From: Melampsora larici-populina 98AG31
Lineage: Eukaryota; Basidiomycota; Pucciniomycetes; Pucciniales; Melampsoraceae
Length of the DNA stretch: 64,000 nucleotides
Direction: 5' to 3'
Assembly (NCBI RefSeq): GCF_000204055.1
Contig: NW_006768850.1
Location: 138,936 to 202,935 of the forward strand
Shown here: positions 11,034-22,522 of the stretch, piece after piece
How positions within the stretch are numbered: position 1 is the first letter of the stretch
How the letters are laid out: each line of letters starts with the position of its first letter
Made by a program: the position numbers and the translations under genes
The notes under the pieces: generated by a model
The model's database searches: none
What the model was told of the DNA's origin: nothing
What the model saw: only the letters and a program-made list of their open reading frames with translations

Positions 11034-11487
11034 CACTGCGGCAATCAACTCGTTTGAAACCGGATTGAGCTTAATTTCGGTGTCCGGGTTTGAAATTTCC
11101 TCAAATCGTGAATTGTGTTCACAACTCGTTTGCATTATGTTTGCCGATTCCCCTCGGGCTGTACTCTGTACTCGGCTGGCCCCGTGGATGTACAGTCACA
11201 TCATACAGCAACATCCCCTTTCACCATTCCTCACCTTCATCCTCATTCTTCAGGCCTCAATCAACCGAAAAAAAGCAGTTCAGCGGGAACATCAAGAGCG
11301 GTGAGATATGTAGTCCAACGGTTGGAATCACAGGTTTTGCAAGTGCCCTGTATGTTAGGGTACTCGAGGGAAATCGGCAAACATAATGCAAACGAGTTGT
11401 GAACAAGATTCACAATTCGAGGAAATTTCAAACCCGGACACCGAAATTCCTCTCAATCGGGTTTCAAACAAGTTGATTCCCGCAGTG
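11034..11487. mobile_element. 454-bp MITE with long TIRs and 3-bp target duplication
   Basis: Inverted ends begin CACTGCGG and remain alignable for about 130-140 bp (left GTTTGAAACC..., TTTCGGTGTCCGGG; right mirrored). The 3-bp duplication tca lies at 11031-11033 and 11488-11490. CACTG ends with 3-bp duplications suggest the CACTA (CMC) superfamily. No transposase is present. It lies 58 bp upstream of the ATG of the FHA/G-patch gene, in the position expected for its promoter or 5' UTR. Confidence 0.85.
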
Positions 11488-13000
11488 TCAGAAGCGTCAG
11501 GCTGAGACAAGACTTGAGAAAACAAAGTGTACTTGGCTACCCGAGCACCGATGCGGATCAGTGAGGCTCGAGTACTCTATTTTACACATCGGGGCGATCT
11601 TTCACAGGCTCGACAGATGAGCAAGTTGGTCATATGACCACTGAATTCATAGAGTCAGTCAATATTATAACCACCTAAACTATCAGTTGCGTTGGGTCTG
11701 GGGTTTACCAGATCCTCTTCAAAACATAGCTTTGGGCAATTGTTTGAGCTTACAATTGATGTCATTCAATTCACATTGTTGATTTGCATCATTCCATTCA
11801 ACTCAGTCTAAGCTATGGTAGTTTTATTTGTAGCTTGAGATTCGAAATGGGTTTGGTATAATTGGATTTCTTTGATATGATTAGCCATCTGATGGAAAAT
11901 CATTAGAAAATCAAATTCAAGAGGATTGAGAAATTAGTCTGTAAGTTATTCATCATGTTACATTTTCTGTGATGAGGTTTGGAAAATCTCAATGCAATTG
12001 ATTGAGTGAAAATTTGTTTGGTTTAAATCATTGATTTGATCAGTTTTTCAGAACTTGCTGAAATTGAATATCTTACCAAATGAGGTGTTGTCTTTGGATT
12101 TTAACAAATTCAGGATGAAAATTGCTTTCTTTGAGATCAAGACATGGATTTTGGTACTCAAAGACTCTGATATTTTGAAAACAAAGAGGAGATATGTTGA
12201 AATAATCAAATGGTGATATGGAAAGAGAGAAAAAGAAGATCATGTTATAGAAATTGAATGTTGTGTAGTGTTGTCCATTGGTTGGCATGATGCCTAAAAG
12301 CGCATTCCTGTGTAGTTTTCTTTTCAACATCATGATGTCACCTATTGTATTGAGGATTCCTTTTATAAGAGCAACTCTTTCTCTCACTTGTTGTTCTTTC
12401 CTCATCAAACTTAACAATAGTGTTTCTCACAATCTCTTATTCCAGATTGTGACTTCTCATTTGATCATACACCAGTCTCCTCATAAGACTGAAGTCTGAT
12501 CTAATTCTTAATCAACTCCAATACTGTAATCTCTTTATAAAGACCCTTCAGGATAATGTGGTGGCTTGCCACCAAGGACTTAAACCAATCCTCCTGGTAA
12601 TTGAATAGATCATGGCCCAGGCACATCATCATTTGTCCGGAATGCTACAAACAAGGTGGGTCAGCCATTGCAAATTTTCTTGTCAGATCTTGCAAAAATA
12701 ATCAGAATCATTAGCTTAGCTGTGTAATAATTCCAGCACGCATGTATACATTTTGTACTCAACTGAAATTCTGTCACAATTCCATCACAGGATTTTGATT
12801 TGTTTGGTGAACAAAATTCTGGACAGAACAAATCAACACGATTTTTAGATGTGGATGCTTCAAAACACATCATAGCTTTTGAAACATGATAAAGGAGTTT
12901 TTTTGGTTATCATGTCATTGAATTATTCTTTCATGGTGAGTGTTTCAACTTGTATTCCTGAGGGGTACATGACCCTACCCTTGAGGTTGACACACATCAA
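11488..13000. other. intergenic DNA with one doubtful minus-strand frame
   Basis: An open frame on the minus strand at 12073-12417 (114 residues, basic N-terminal part RKEQQVRERVALIKG, then a Phe-rich segment) may be an exon of an unrecognised gene. I see no splice partners. Nothing else is recognisable in the stretch. Confidence 0.25.
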
Positions 13001-13626
13001 CCAGCACATCTACATAATTATTTGATGACAGCCCCCTTACACAAATGGAGAGTGCATGATGCCTCATGCACAATGGGGATGGTCACACACAGTCACAGGT
13101 AAGGTTGATGATTGCATAAAGTTTGTGTACATGTTATCAAGAACTGATATACTCTGTCTATCATGATAAAAATTTCCTGTTCTCTGATTGCATCCAAAAC
13201 CTGATAATCTTGATCACAGACAAGTCGGCATAAGTGTTTGATTGTTGTAGCAGTGGTGCTGGCTTTCCTCTATGCATTTCACTGACCATGGGATGTTTGA
13301 TGTGCAGCAAAGGAGACTCCAAAGACCAATCAATTTAAGCAATCTGAGTGGAAATCAAAAAACATGTGGCAAAGAATCAATGGGCATACTTGTTACACAA
13401 CAATCAGCTTCTTCATGATAAGAAACTTGATCTGTGCATACCAAAATGTGAAGCAAGAAAAGACTAGAAGTGTCAAAGACATTCATCAGAGAAGCCTGAA
13501 ACCAGCTTATCCACAATACAAGGCTTGAGGTCATATGTTGAAAGCCAAAATGATACAACTCTGCAGAAAGTGATTCAATGAGCAGGAAGAGTCTAACAGT
13601 CCGCAACTCAGGTGGTCTTCAACAAG

Positions 13627-13634
13627 TATAAAAG
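13627..13634 (+). promoter_or_regulatory. TATA box, secreted protein gene copy 1
   Basis: TATAAAAG lies 322 bp upstream of the ATG. The same box is at exactly the same distance in copy 2. The long leader may hold an intron, but no splice site is assigned. Confidence 0.5.
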
Positions 13635-13948
13635 GTCAACTGATTGGCTAATGATTTGTTCCCAATCCAATCATCCTACTGAATTCTTTGCCTAACCTGT
13701 ACACTTTCCCGGGTATGTTTCCCTACAATCTTCATCAGCCAATTGTAGAATTTTTTTGAAAATATGAACCAAGCTCATACTTTATGGTACCTTACTTTAC
13801 CCTTTTGATTGGCCTAGAGACAATTGATTTTTTCCAGAACCCAATCAAATTCTGTGGCTTTAGCATCCCAGTGAGTCTTGAAACATCCAACCAAATCACC
13901 TTCACAGTTTTTCGCATCTAAAACTGGGTCACCCAATTAGACATCATC

Positions 13949-14155
13949 ATGAAGCTCAGCATTGGCACAGCAATCTTTGTGGCATTTGCATCAAATCATG
14001 TTTTTGGTTTAATGACTCCCACCATGAAGAGCAAAAAAATCATATTGGCTGATGGGGCTTTGGTCAAACCCATTGATGACTCAGCTGAAAAGTTTTCTTG
14101 TTTAAAATGTTGCCTTTCTGCAATCATTGGGGAAAGATGTGGCAAGCATTCTTGA
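13949..14155 (+). CDS. small secreted cysteine-containing protein, copy 1 (candidate effector)
   Basis: The protein has 68 residues. Residues 1-20 form a hydrophobic signal peptide (MKLSIGTAIFVAFASNHVFG). The mature part of about 48 residues is basic at first (MKSKKIILADG) and ends with a cysteine cluster, SCLKCCLSAIIGERCGKHS, giving C-x2-CC-x7-C. No known domain is recognised. The start is fixed by the paralogue at 15821: an in-frame stop just upstream in copy 1 excludes a longer form. Small size, secretion signal, cysteines and recent tandem duplication are typical of rust effector candidates, but nothing here shows a host target. Expression would be expected from the TATA box at 13627. Confidence 0.7.
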   Translation: MKLSIGTAIFVAFASNHVFGLMTPTMKSKKIILADGALVKPIDDSAEKFSCLKCCLSAIIGERCGKHS

Positions 14156-15498
14156 AGTTGTACCACAACATGGGTGGTGTGATATCACATGTAAAACAGA
14201 TTCATTATCATTGTGGAATCAGTGATCAAATCATTTTTCAGAGCAATACTTTTGTGATCCATTAATTGGGAGGCAGGAGATACATGAATTTTGTTTGGTG
14301 AGTTGTGAAGGGCCATTTTACCCTATCCCCACCTTGTGCACATACTTGCTCTAATCCATAACAAAATCATGCAATGTATACAATGATTTTCACTATCCAC
14401 TAAATAATGTTGCCATTCTCCCATCCATGAAGTTGTGAATGAATACGGTAAGAGGTGTGAAACCATCTGAATTTGGTTTTTCTCGTTATCCTGCTTTTGA
14501 TTTTGATGTGAATGTGAACAGCAGATATGCAAGCTTCATCACATTTAATCCTGCACACAAATTTACCAGTGCCATTGTTATATATCTCTTGTGAGGCACA
14601 AGAAGTTCAATCAGTCAAATCCCATATCAATGTTCTGTGAGTCAAGCCTTGAACCTGTTCAGAGATGTGGATAGTTTTTCATGAATATCAGCTGCATAAC
14701 AGTCACTTATTTGATTTCTGGATCTATTAATCAATGGGGGTTTGGATGGAAACCAAAGAATAGAATAAAAAAATATGAAAAACACATTTTTTGCCTTGAA
14801 ACTACCAAATCAACTACTGATGCTGTGATTTTATTTTCTTGATCAGTCCTATGAATTGGTCACCACACTGGTACGTGTACATAATTTTTTGATTACAGCC
14901 CCCTACACAAACATAGAGTGCATGGAGCATCATGCACAGTGCGGATGGTCATGCACAGTTGCAGGTAAGGTTGATGATTGCATATAGGTTGTGTACATAT
15001 TAAACTGATATACTCTGTCTATCATTATGTCAATTTGTTGTTCTATTCTTGCATCCAAAACCTGATCATCTTGATCACAGACAAGTCAACCAATCCATGT
15101 ACATAAGTGTTTGATTGTTGTAGCAGCGGTGATGGCTTTCCTCTATGCATTCCACTGACCATGAGACTTTTGAGGTGCAGCACCGGAAACTCCAAAGACC
15201 AATCAATATAAGCAATCTCAATGGAATGCAAAAACATGTGGCAAAGAATCAACGGGCATACTTGTTGCACAACAATCAGCTTCTGCACAATTAGAAACTT
15301 AATCTGTACATCTCAAAATGTGAAACAAGCGGAGACTAGAAGTGTCAAGGACATGTATTAAACAAGCCTGAAAGCAGCTTTCCCACCATGCAAGGCATGA
15401 GTTCACATGTTGAAATCCAACATGATACAACTCTGCAGAGAGTGATGCAATGATCAGGAAGAGTCTAACGTTCAGCGACTCAGGCAGTCTTCAACATG

Positions 15499-15506
15499 TA
15501 TAAAAG
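15499..15506 (+). promoter_or_regulatory. TATA box, secreted protein gene copy 2
   Basis: TATAAAAG lies 322 bp upstream of the ATG at 15821, as in copy 1. Confidence 0.5.
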
Positions 15507-15820
15507 GTCAACTGATTGGCTAATGATTTGTTCCCAATCCAATCATCCTACTGAATTATTTTTCTAACCTACACACTCACCTGGGTATGTTTCCCTACAA
15601 TTTTCATCTGCCAATTGTAGAATCTCTTTCACGACATGAACCAAGCTCATACTTTATGGTACCTTACTTTACCCTTTTGATTGGCCTAGATATCACTGCT
15701 TTCTGCAAGAAACCAATCAAATTCTGTGGCTGCAGCATCACAGTAAGTCTTGAAACATTCAACAAAATCACCTTCACAATTTTCCGTATTGAAGACTTGG
15801 TCACCCAGGTAGACATCATC

Positions 15821-16054
15821 ATGAATCTCAGCATTGGCACAGCAATCTTTGTGGCATTTGTATCAAATCATGTTTTTGGCTTGATGACTCACAGCATGAA
15901 GAGCAAAAAAATCATATTGGCTGAAGGGGATTTGGTCAAACCTGTTGACACCTTGGCTGAAAAGTATTATTGTGTAGAGTGTGGCTTGGGCGTAGACATT
16001 GTTGGGGAAACATGTGAGGGTAGTGACTCTCTAAAGGGAGGCTACACTCACTAA
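15821..16054 (+). CDS. small secreted protein, copy 2, with a tail encoded by an inserted LTR
   Basis: Paralogue of the gene at 13949. It has the same signal peptide (NLSIGTAIFVAFVSNHVFGL) and the same MKSKKIILAEG segment. Three cysteines remain, in YCVECG and GETC. The coding sequence runs into the solo LTR at 16013. The LTR supplies 12 new codons and a TAA at 16052-16054, so the protein is 77 residues instead of about 68. Without the two insertions the frame would end at the same TGA as copy 1. The open frame extends upstream of the ATG to 15587, but copy 1 shows that this part is leader. Whether the tailed protein is made is unknown. Confidence 0.55.
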   Translation: MNLSIGTAIFVAFVSNHVFGLMTHSMKSKKIILAEGDLVKPVDTLAEKYYCVECGLGVDIVGETCEGSDSLKGGYTH

Positions 16055-17031
16055 ATGGCAGTATTGGGACTAGGTATTTGGTGAAGTATAATAATATTAT
16101 TATATTTCAGAGTATAACTAGTTACAAGAGTAGAGGAAGAAAAGATAGAGAGATGATATGGGTAGGAGGAGAGTAGTAGAAGGGGAAACAACTAAGAGTC
16201 TGCTAGGACAAATCCTGGCAGACTACAGTTAGTTGACTCTTAAAGAAGAGATTTGATTTACAATTAATTAAGGGATGAGAACAGGATCCCAATGTTCTCC
16301 AATATCCTTCTTGGTAATTGGATAAAGAGTGATTATGAAGATCACTATCTTGGTTATCTCTTAGAGGTCACCAACCTGTTTGGTTATTATCTTGGAGGTC
16401 ACCAACCTATTGGTTATTATCTCAGAGGTCACCAACCTAGTACAGAAACTACTTAGGGGAAGTAGAGGATCCAGAAGGGAAGTATATAACTTACTTGGAT
16501 CTAGTCTGGAATAATCAAGGTAGTATAGAATGAATCACTAGTATTACTATTTGTAATACTCTTGATCTTTATTCTATTGGAACTCTTGATGGTTCTTTAG
16601 AAATGGGTATGTATAAACTTGGTTTCTTCCCTGAGGATGAACTGAGTTTGGGTTTATATATTCAGCTCTTTAAACCTAATATTGTGATATACACAAGTGT
16701 TACAATATTAGGTTTATAGTTATTATTTTTATTATTTGTATAATTACTTACACTTAATGTTATGTTCAGTAGTCATTAAGTGTTTTATGCTATATAAGCA
16801 TTTTTAACTCTTGATACTGAGTTATGAGATGTTACTATTGTTTTTTGTATGTAATCTTATATGTTACATATTAGTTCTTGATTACGTATATATGTAATTA
16901 GTGTTTTATACATATCTTATTACATGTTACATATTTTTCTAAGATATATGTACATGTATTTGGGTTTTATGAATAATATTTATATTTACAAGTTAGTCTT
17001 TGGGTACATGTGTATGTACCCAGGGCTGACA
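16013..17031 (-). repeat. solo LTR, TGTCAGCCC family
   Basis: A 1019-bp LTR in reverse orientation. Read on the minus strand it starts TGTCAGCCCTGGG and ends CCCTCACA. The exact 5-bp duplication aaaca lies at 16008-16012 and 17032-17036. The TATATAAACCC box shared with the other family members is present in reverse near 16654. No internal retroelement region is attached. Confidence 0.92.
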
Positions 17032-17045
17032 AAACATGCCCCCTT

Positions 17046-19761
17046 CACAGGGGCCAAAAGTGATGCTCACATGTATGTGAGCATTGTAGACTTTTTTGAA
17101 GTCTCCAAAAAAGATTCATTTTCTTTCAGATTCATTCAATTCACAATTTTGGTTGTGTTTAGGTGATCAGCCTGTTTTGCTCATATTTTGCTTGACATTT
17201 CTCAAGAAGGCTCATTTCCATCTTGGACCAGCAATAACTGATTCCAGATGAGCACTCAGGATCAGCTCATGAGTCACTAAATACTCAGCAATTTGTTCAA
17301 GATGAAAATGAGCACATGAACTATACCTTCTCAGGCTTCATTTCTTAGTGAAGAAGCCTGCACAGGGGCTGTCCCATTTGAGCTGCTTGCCAAATACTCA
17401 GTGGAATCCTCCGGCTGGTTCACTGATGGGCCAGACTTTCCCCAGACTTCCTTGCTAAGGCATGATGCCTGATAAAAGAGCCATCCCATCTGCTCAGTTT
17501 ATCTCAGCCGCTCAGCTAATCCTAAGTGATGTCCCCTGGATAAAGCTGTTCCACTGAGGGGCTGAGATCAACTGAGCAGCCCCTCAGCCAATACTCAGTG
17601 ACATCTTTTGCATTGTTCTGATCCCAGGAATGCCCCTGAGGACTAGCTGAGCCTCCCCTAATGAGCCAATTAGCAGTGGAATCCTTTGGATCTTTCTGCT
17701 CTCAGGAACACCACTGAGGAATAGCTGAGCAGCTTTGGTCAACTGAGCAGATGGGCCTCAGGCTTCATTCTGGAGCCTTGAAGCCTGAGGCAAGGCTGGC
17801 CGTTGTAGAACTTATAACCCAACAAGGGATATACAGAGCTGGAAGAGGATAATCTACTAATATAATGACTAGTAGAAGTTGTCTAAGGACTGCTCTTCTA
17901 AAACAACACAATCAGAAAGAGTTCTGTTGTATTGAGTACTGATAAGGCACCAGAGAAATATATCTTCACACGTATTTTAACTTCAAAAGCACACTTTGTA
18001 TTACTATCAACACTGCTATAGTGTTATTCCCAATTGATAACTAAAGAAAATAAGCAATATCTGATTGATATTATTCCCAAATAAGTCTTTATGACTATAA
18101 TACTAAAGTAAATTTCTCTTTATAGCTGTAATAAAGGGCGTATTTAAGTGACCAGGTACTATTAAAATAAGTTTATGATGATAAACAAAATAATAATGGT
18201 GTAAATGATAAAGAAAAAAAAAGGGGAACAACAGTCCCAAAACCCTCTCAAAGTATATATAACAATGTACTAGAACTTTTACAATGGTCAACAACCTCAA
18301 AACCAATCAAATCCGCCCAAAATTCCCTAAAAACCCTATGATGACGCAATGTAATGATTTTGTTACTAATAAATGATGTAATTTTCACAGCTAAAAGTGA
18401 TCAATGACGCAATAATATGATGTACAGCACTTCTTATGATGAATACAGGTGATTTTTTCCTTGTAAACTAGCTGAAACCCAATTTTTGAGATTACGAATT
18501 TTTTCAGATGTGCTCCAATTTTTGATTACTAAAGTGCATCTTGTAGCCCACGTGTTACTGATCATTTCTGACACCTACATGACCTACTTCTGATGAGTGA
18601 TGAGTAAGATATTGAGTTGTGAAGTTAAGGTTTTGAGCATTACATGTTGACTTGTGACTGTAAATTCGAGATTCACACCAATTCTTTATTTGCCTTATAA
18701 CTTTTTACACACACCTCCGTTACTAATGATTTAAAGTTTGTACATTATGTAATCCACTCTTCTGCGTTGAATGAGCCATCTACCAACCTATTCTGACGTC
18801 GTGTGACATATGTAATTAGCTGAAAACCTCCATTTTCCACGAATTTCACCTATTTTCTCCACTTTCCACAGCTGCTACTCTCTTTTTCTTGCTCATGTAA
18901 TATGACATCATCATCTATAACCTTAAAAATCCCGGAAAATCCTCTTGGCAACCTTAAATTCCATCACTACCACTATTACACAACCAAACTACACGTGTAC
19001 CTCTTGTTTACCAACTTCGAAAAAGTACCTTTTCCCTAATAACTTTTGTTTCTACTTATCAACCTTGAAGATTAAAATTGTCATAGTATAATATAATGTT
19101 GTTCTTTCATATTCTAATCTCATAATACCCATAACTTTATTTTTACTAACCTAAAAACCATTTTCCAACCTATGTACCTATATTTTCAAATTTTTCTTAT
19201 GTTTTTCTTTCTTTCTTTTTGTAATAAGTTTGTAAATAAACTATAATGATCTTAATGTATAATGTGAAATAAAACAATGTAATGTTGACCTAATGACCAA
19301 TACATAAGCCTACAAGAGCTTCAATCAATCAAAAACCTCCATTTCAAATTTTCTTTCCTGCTGAATCCTGCTAATAAACTGGTAAACTGGTAATTGTGAA
19401 TTTTTTAATTGATCCCATAAATTGATCACCACACCGTATGTGACCCGTCCAAGGGGATACTCAGTTCAGCTCAGACCCTAAGCTAAACATTAGTGGCATC
19501 CCTTGGAGCCTATTGAACCAGGGAATGAATGCCACTTAGGATCAGCTGAGCAGATGGATCAACCCTTCCTCAGACTTCTTTGCTGAGGAATAAAGCCTGA
19601 AGTAGGCTTAGTTTATCTTGTCAGTTCCTGTTGATCACGTAATCAGCTGACAAGCAGAAAGAAATAGGAAAGAAAAGGTAAGTAAAATTGAAAAAAAAAA
19701 TGAAAAAAACACAAAAATATCAACACTCACCCCTATGTGAGCATCTTTTTTTGCCCCTGTG
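17046..19761. mobile_element. CACAGGGG-type (CACTA-like) non-autonomous element with nested solo LTR
   Basis: It begins CACAGGGGCCAAAAGTGATG and ends TTTTTTTGCCCCTGTG. Inside each end is a small palindrome (GCTCACATGTATGTGAGC on the left). The internal CTGAG/CTCAG-rich sequence matches, in reverse orientation, the element at 20929-22522. Flanks are ctt and cag, so a 3-bp duplication is not visible in this copy. The right end joins directly to the second secreted-protein unit. A solo LTR occupies 17804-19433. Confidence 0.82.
17804..19433 (+). repeat. large solo LTR (TGTAGAAC family), copy 1
   Basis: About 1.63 kb, starting TGTAGAACTT and ending GATCACCACA. It is flanked by the 4-bp duplication ccgt (17800-17803 and 19434-19437). 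Comparison with the empty homologous site in the element at 20929 supports both ends. It is related along its length to 24045-25806 (shared CAACACTGCTATAGTGTTAT and ACAGGTGATTTTTTCCT). No protein-coding part is present. Confidence 0.75.
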
Positions 19762-20058
19762 CAGCATTCTTGAGGTTGTACCACAACATGGGTGATGTGA
19801 AAGTGCATGTAAAACAGATTCATTATCATTGTGGACTCAGTGATGAAATCTTTGTTCAGAGAAATAATTTATTTGTCCATTGATTGGGAGGCAGGAGATA
19901 CATTAATTTTTTTGCTGAGTTGCCAAGGCTCAATTTATCTTATCCTCACCTTGCGCACATACTTGCCTTAATCTGCAACAAAATCATGCAAATGCATACA
20001 ATGATTTTCAAAATCCACTAAATGATGTTGCCATTCTACCATCCATTACTACTAGACA

Positions 20059-20495
20059 GGACCCTGGAATACACCCACGGAGGGTACTGACGGAGCATGA
20101 TTTTCAGTTTTTTACCTCTACACTACGCATCAGTACCTCTATGAAGCTGCAGAGCACTTCAAAAGATGCGCATGGGGTAGGCCTATCAGATGAGATCAGA
20201 CAGAGCCCGGCATTGTGTCTCACGGCGGCGTAAATCACAATGGCACAATGTTTTTTTGACCTCCAAGGCCAAAAACCGATCCTCAATTTTTGGCCCTTTT
20301 TTGGGTGTTACATTGATATATCTTAGGTAATATTGGTGCTACCAGGCCGTGAGCTAGTGCATTTGAAAGCCTTCATTCTGGTGCATTTTTTGCGCTCCTG
20401 TAGGTCTTGATGAAGTGCAGTTTAGTACTGAAAAACCACGTCAACAAAAGGTCACTTTTTTTGCAAATACCCTCCGTGGGTGTATTCCAGGGTCC
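20059..20495. mobile_element. 437-bp TIR element
   Basis: The ends are GGACCCTGGAATACACCCAC and its exact inverse, 28 bp in all (20059-20086 and 20468-20495). The middle has no coding capacity. It interrupts the right flank of duplication unit 2. The target duplication is unclear: actagac on the left and actggac two bases outside on the right is the best candidate, with one mismatch. Superfamily not assigned. Confidence 0.75.
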
Positions 20496-20928
20496 TTACT
20501 GGACTACAATGTAACCAAACACAAAACTTTGAATTGGGCTTATATGTCCAAACAAGATGCCTAATGTGTTTTGCAACAGAAGAAAAAGCCAATTTCACTC
20601 AAGGGAACCCTTTGGACACAAACAAGAGTGAATAGACAACTTGAGATCAAGAACTTTGGACAACTTTGTTTTGATAAGATCAAATGGTTCAATAGAAAAG
20701 TCATTGGAGCCTCTGAAAATCCAATGAGAAATTGATCACTTCATGTCTCCTTAGCTCAAAGTGTAAGTCATCTGTGTCAGGCTTGGCTTCTCATTGAAAG
20801 AAACTCAAAATCTTGTAGCACATTTTTCCATATAGACATATAAATACTTAAGTAGATATATACCTCGTATGATTTAGGCTACACAGAGCTTGGTGTTTAT
20901 GCCTCCTTCTTCCCCTGGTCATCACACT

Positions 20929-22522
20929 CACAGGGGCAAAAATTGATGCTCACAACTATGTGAGCGTTGAAATTTTCCTGTTTTGTTCCCATTTGTTTCC
21001 CATTTGTTTCCAATTTGTTTCCCATTTGTTTCCCATTTGTTTCCCATTTGTTTCCCTTTTGTTTCCCATTTGTTTCCCTTTTCTTTCTGTTTGTCAGCTG
21101 ATTACGTGATCATCAGGAACTGAGCAGACAAACTAAGCCTTCCTCAGCATTTATTCCTGAGCAAAGAAGTCTGAGGAAGGGCTGATCCATCTGCTCAGCT
21201 GATCCTGAGCGGCATTCCCTGGTTCAGTAAGCTCCAAGGGATGCCACCAATGTATAGCTTAGGGGCTGAGCTGAACTGAGTATTCCCTTAGCTAAGTCTC
21301 TGAAGTATCCCCCAGATGGATCACAGAGAGCCAAGCTTGCCTCAAGCTTGATGGCTCCGGAATGAAGCCTGAGGCCCGTCTGCTTGTTCAACTGAGCTGC
21401 TCAGTTATTCCTCAGGGGCATCCCTGAGATCAGGAGGATCCGGAGGATTTCACTGCTCATTGGATGAGGGGCTGCTCAGTTATTCCTCAGGGGCATCCCT
21501 GAGATCAGGAGGATCCGGAGGATTTCACTGCTCATTGGATGAGGGGCTGCTCAGTTATTCCTCAGGGGCATCCCTGAGATCAGGAGGATCCGGAGGATTT
21601 CACTGCTCATTGGATGAGGGGCTGCTCAGTTATTCCTCAGGGGCATCCCTGAGATCAGGAGGATCCGGAGGATTTCACTGCTCATTGGATGAGGGGCTGC
21701 TCAGTTATTCCTCAGGGGCATCCCTGAGATCAGGAGGATCCGGAGGATTTCACTGCTCATTGGATGAGGGGCTGCTCAGTTATTCCTCAGGGGCATCCCT
21801 GAGATCAGGAGGATCCGGAGGATTTCACTGCTCATTGGATGAGGGGCTGCTCAGTTATTCCTCAGGGGCATCCCTGAGATCAGGAGGATCTGGAGGATTT
21901 CACTGCTCATTGGATGAGGGCCTGCTCAGCTAGTCCTCAGGGGCATTCCTGGCCGTATCAGAAGGATCCAAAGGATGTCACTGAGTATTGGCTGAGGGGC
22001 TGCTCAGTTGATCTCAGCCCCTCAGTGTGAGAAACTTTATCCGGGGATATCACTGAGGATTAGCTGAGCAATGAGCAGATGGGATGACACTTTTATCAGG
22101 CTTCATTCCTTAGCAAGGAAGTCTGAGAAAAGTCCGGCCCATCAGTGATCCAGTCAGGGGATGCTCCTGTGTATTTGCTGAGCAGCTCAAATGGGACGCC
22201 CCTGGGCAGGCTTCTTCACTGAAAAATGAAGCCTCAGGAAGGTATAGTTCATGTGCTCATCTTCATTTTGAACAAATTGCTGAGTATTCAGTGCCTCATG
22301 AGCTGATCCTGAGTACTCATCGGAAATCAGTTATTGCTCATCCAAGATGGAAATGAGCCTTCTCAATAAATGTCAAGTAAAATATGATAACCACAGGATG
22401 ATCACCTGAACACAAACAAGATTGTGAATTGAATCAATCTGAAAGAAAATGAATCTTTTTTGGAGAATTCCAAAAAGTCTACAACGCTCACATGTATGTG
22501 AGTATCTATTTTGGCCCCTGTG
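20929..22522. mobile_element. CACAGGGG-type (CACTA-like) non-autonomous element with minisatellite
   Basis: It starts CACAGGGGCAAAAATTGATG and ends ATTTTGGCCCCTGTG, with the 3-bp duplication act at 20926-20928 and 22523-22525. Subterminal palindromes (GCTCACAACTATGTGAGC left, GCTCACATGTATGTGAGT right) could form hairpins. The left part carries about eight copies of an 11-bp unit, GTTTCCCATTT (about 20990-21077). The body is dense in CTGAG/CTCAG motifs on both strands, which may be subterminal transposase-binding sites. No transposase is encoded. A close copy at 42192-47622 holds an hAT transposon. Confidence 0.9.
21396..21920. repeat. 75-bp minisatellite, seven nearly identical units
   Basis: Units start at 21396, 21471, 21546, 21621, 21696, 21771 and 21846 with GCTGCTCAGTTATTCCTCAG. 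A diverged unit begins at 21921. Because 75 is a multiple of three, an open frame of 25-residue repeats runs through it, but there is no sign of a gene. The homologous element at 42192 has only two units, so the copy number changed recently. Confidence 0.92.

Larger units (their letters stand above)
13005..14420 (+). repeat. tandem duplication unit 1 (secreted protein gene copy 1)
   Basis: Unit 1 aligns with 14876-16012 plus 19762-20045. Shared landmarks in order are a GACAGCCCCC or TACAGCCCCC segment, GGTTGATGATTGCATA, a TATAAAAGGTCAACTGATTGG box, the small gene, and a 3' flank with TTGTACCACAACATGGGTG and ACAGATTCATTATCATTGTG. The offset is about 1.87 kb. Edges are approximate. Confidence 0.85.
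14876..20045 (+). repeat. tandem duplication unit 2, split by insertions
   Basis: Homology to unit 1 runs from about 14876 to 16012, then resumes at 19762 (cattcttgaggttgtacc) and ends near 20045, where another TIR element begins. The intervening 3.75 kb are a solo LTR (16013-17031) and a CACAGGGG element (17046-19761). Confidence 0.85.

Noticed and set aside
11026..11402. Three overlapping plus-strand frames of 92-98 residues
   Set aside because: They lie inside the 454-bp MITE and carry no protein signature.
12073..12417. 114-residue minus-strand frame as a confident gene
   Set aside because: No splice partners or recognised motifs; mentioned only as doubtful under the intergenic entry.
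15587..15820. N-terminal extension of the second secreted protein
   Set aside because: The paralogue has an in-frame stop in this leader, so translation must begin at the shared ATG.
21396..21920. Regular repeat array resembling CRISPR spacing
   Set aside because: The whole 75-bp unit is repeated with no variable spacers, and the genome is eukaryotic.
21460..21933. 157-residue open frame made of 25-residue repeats
   Set aside because: It is a by-product of the 75-bp minisatellite (75 is a multiple of three) inside a non-coding transposon; the sister copy has only two units.
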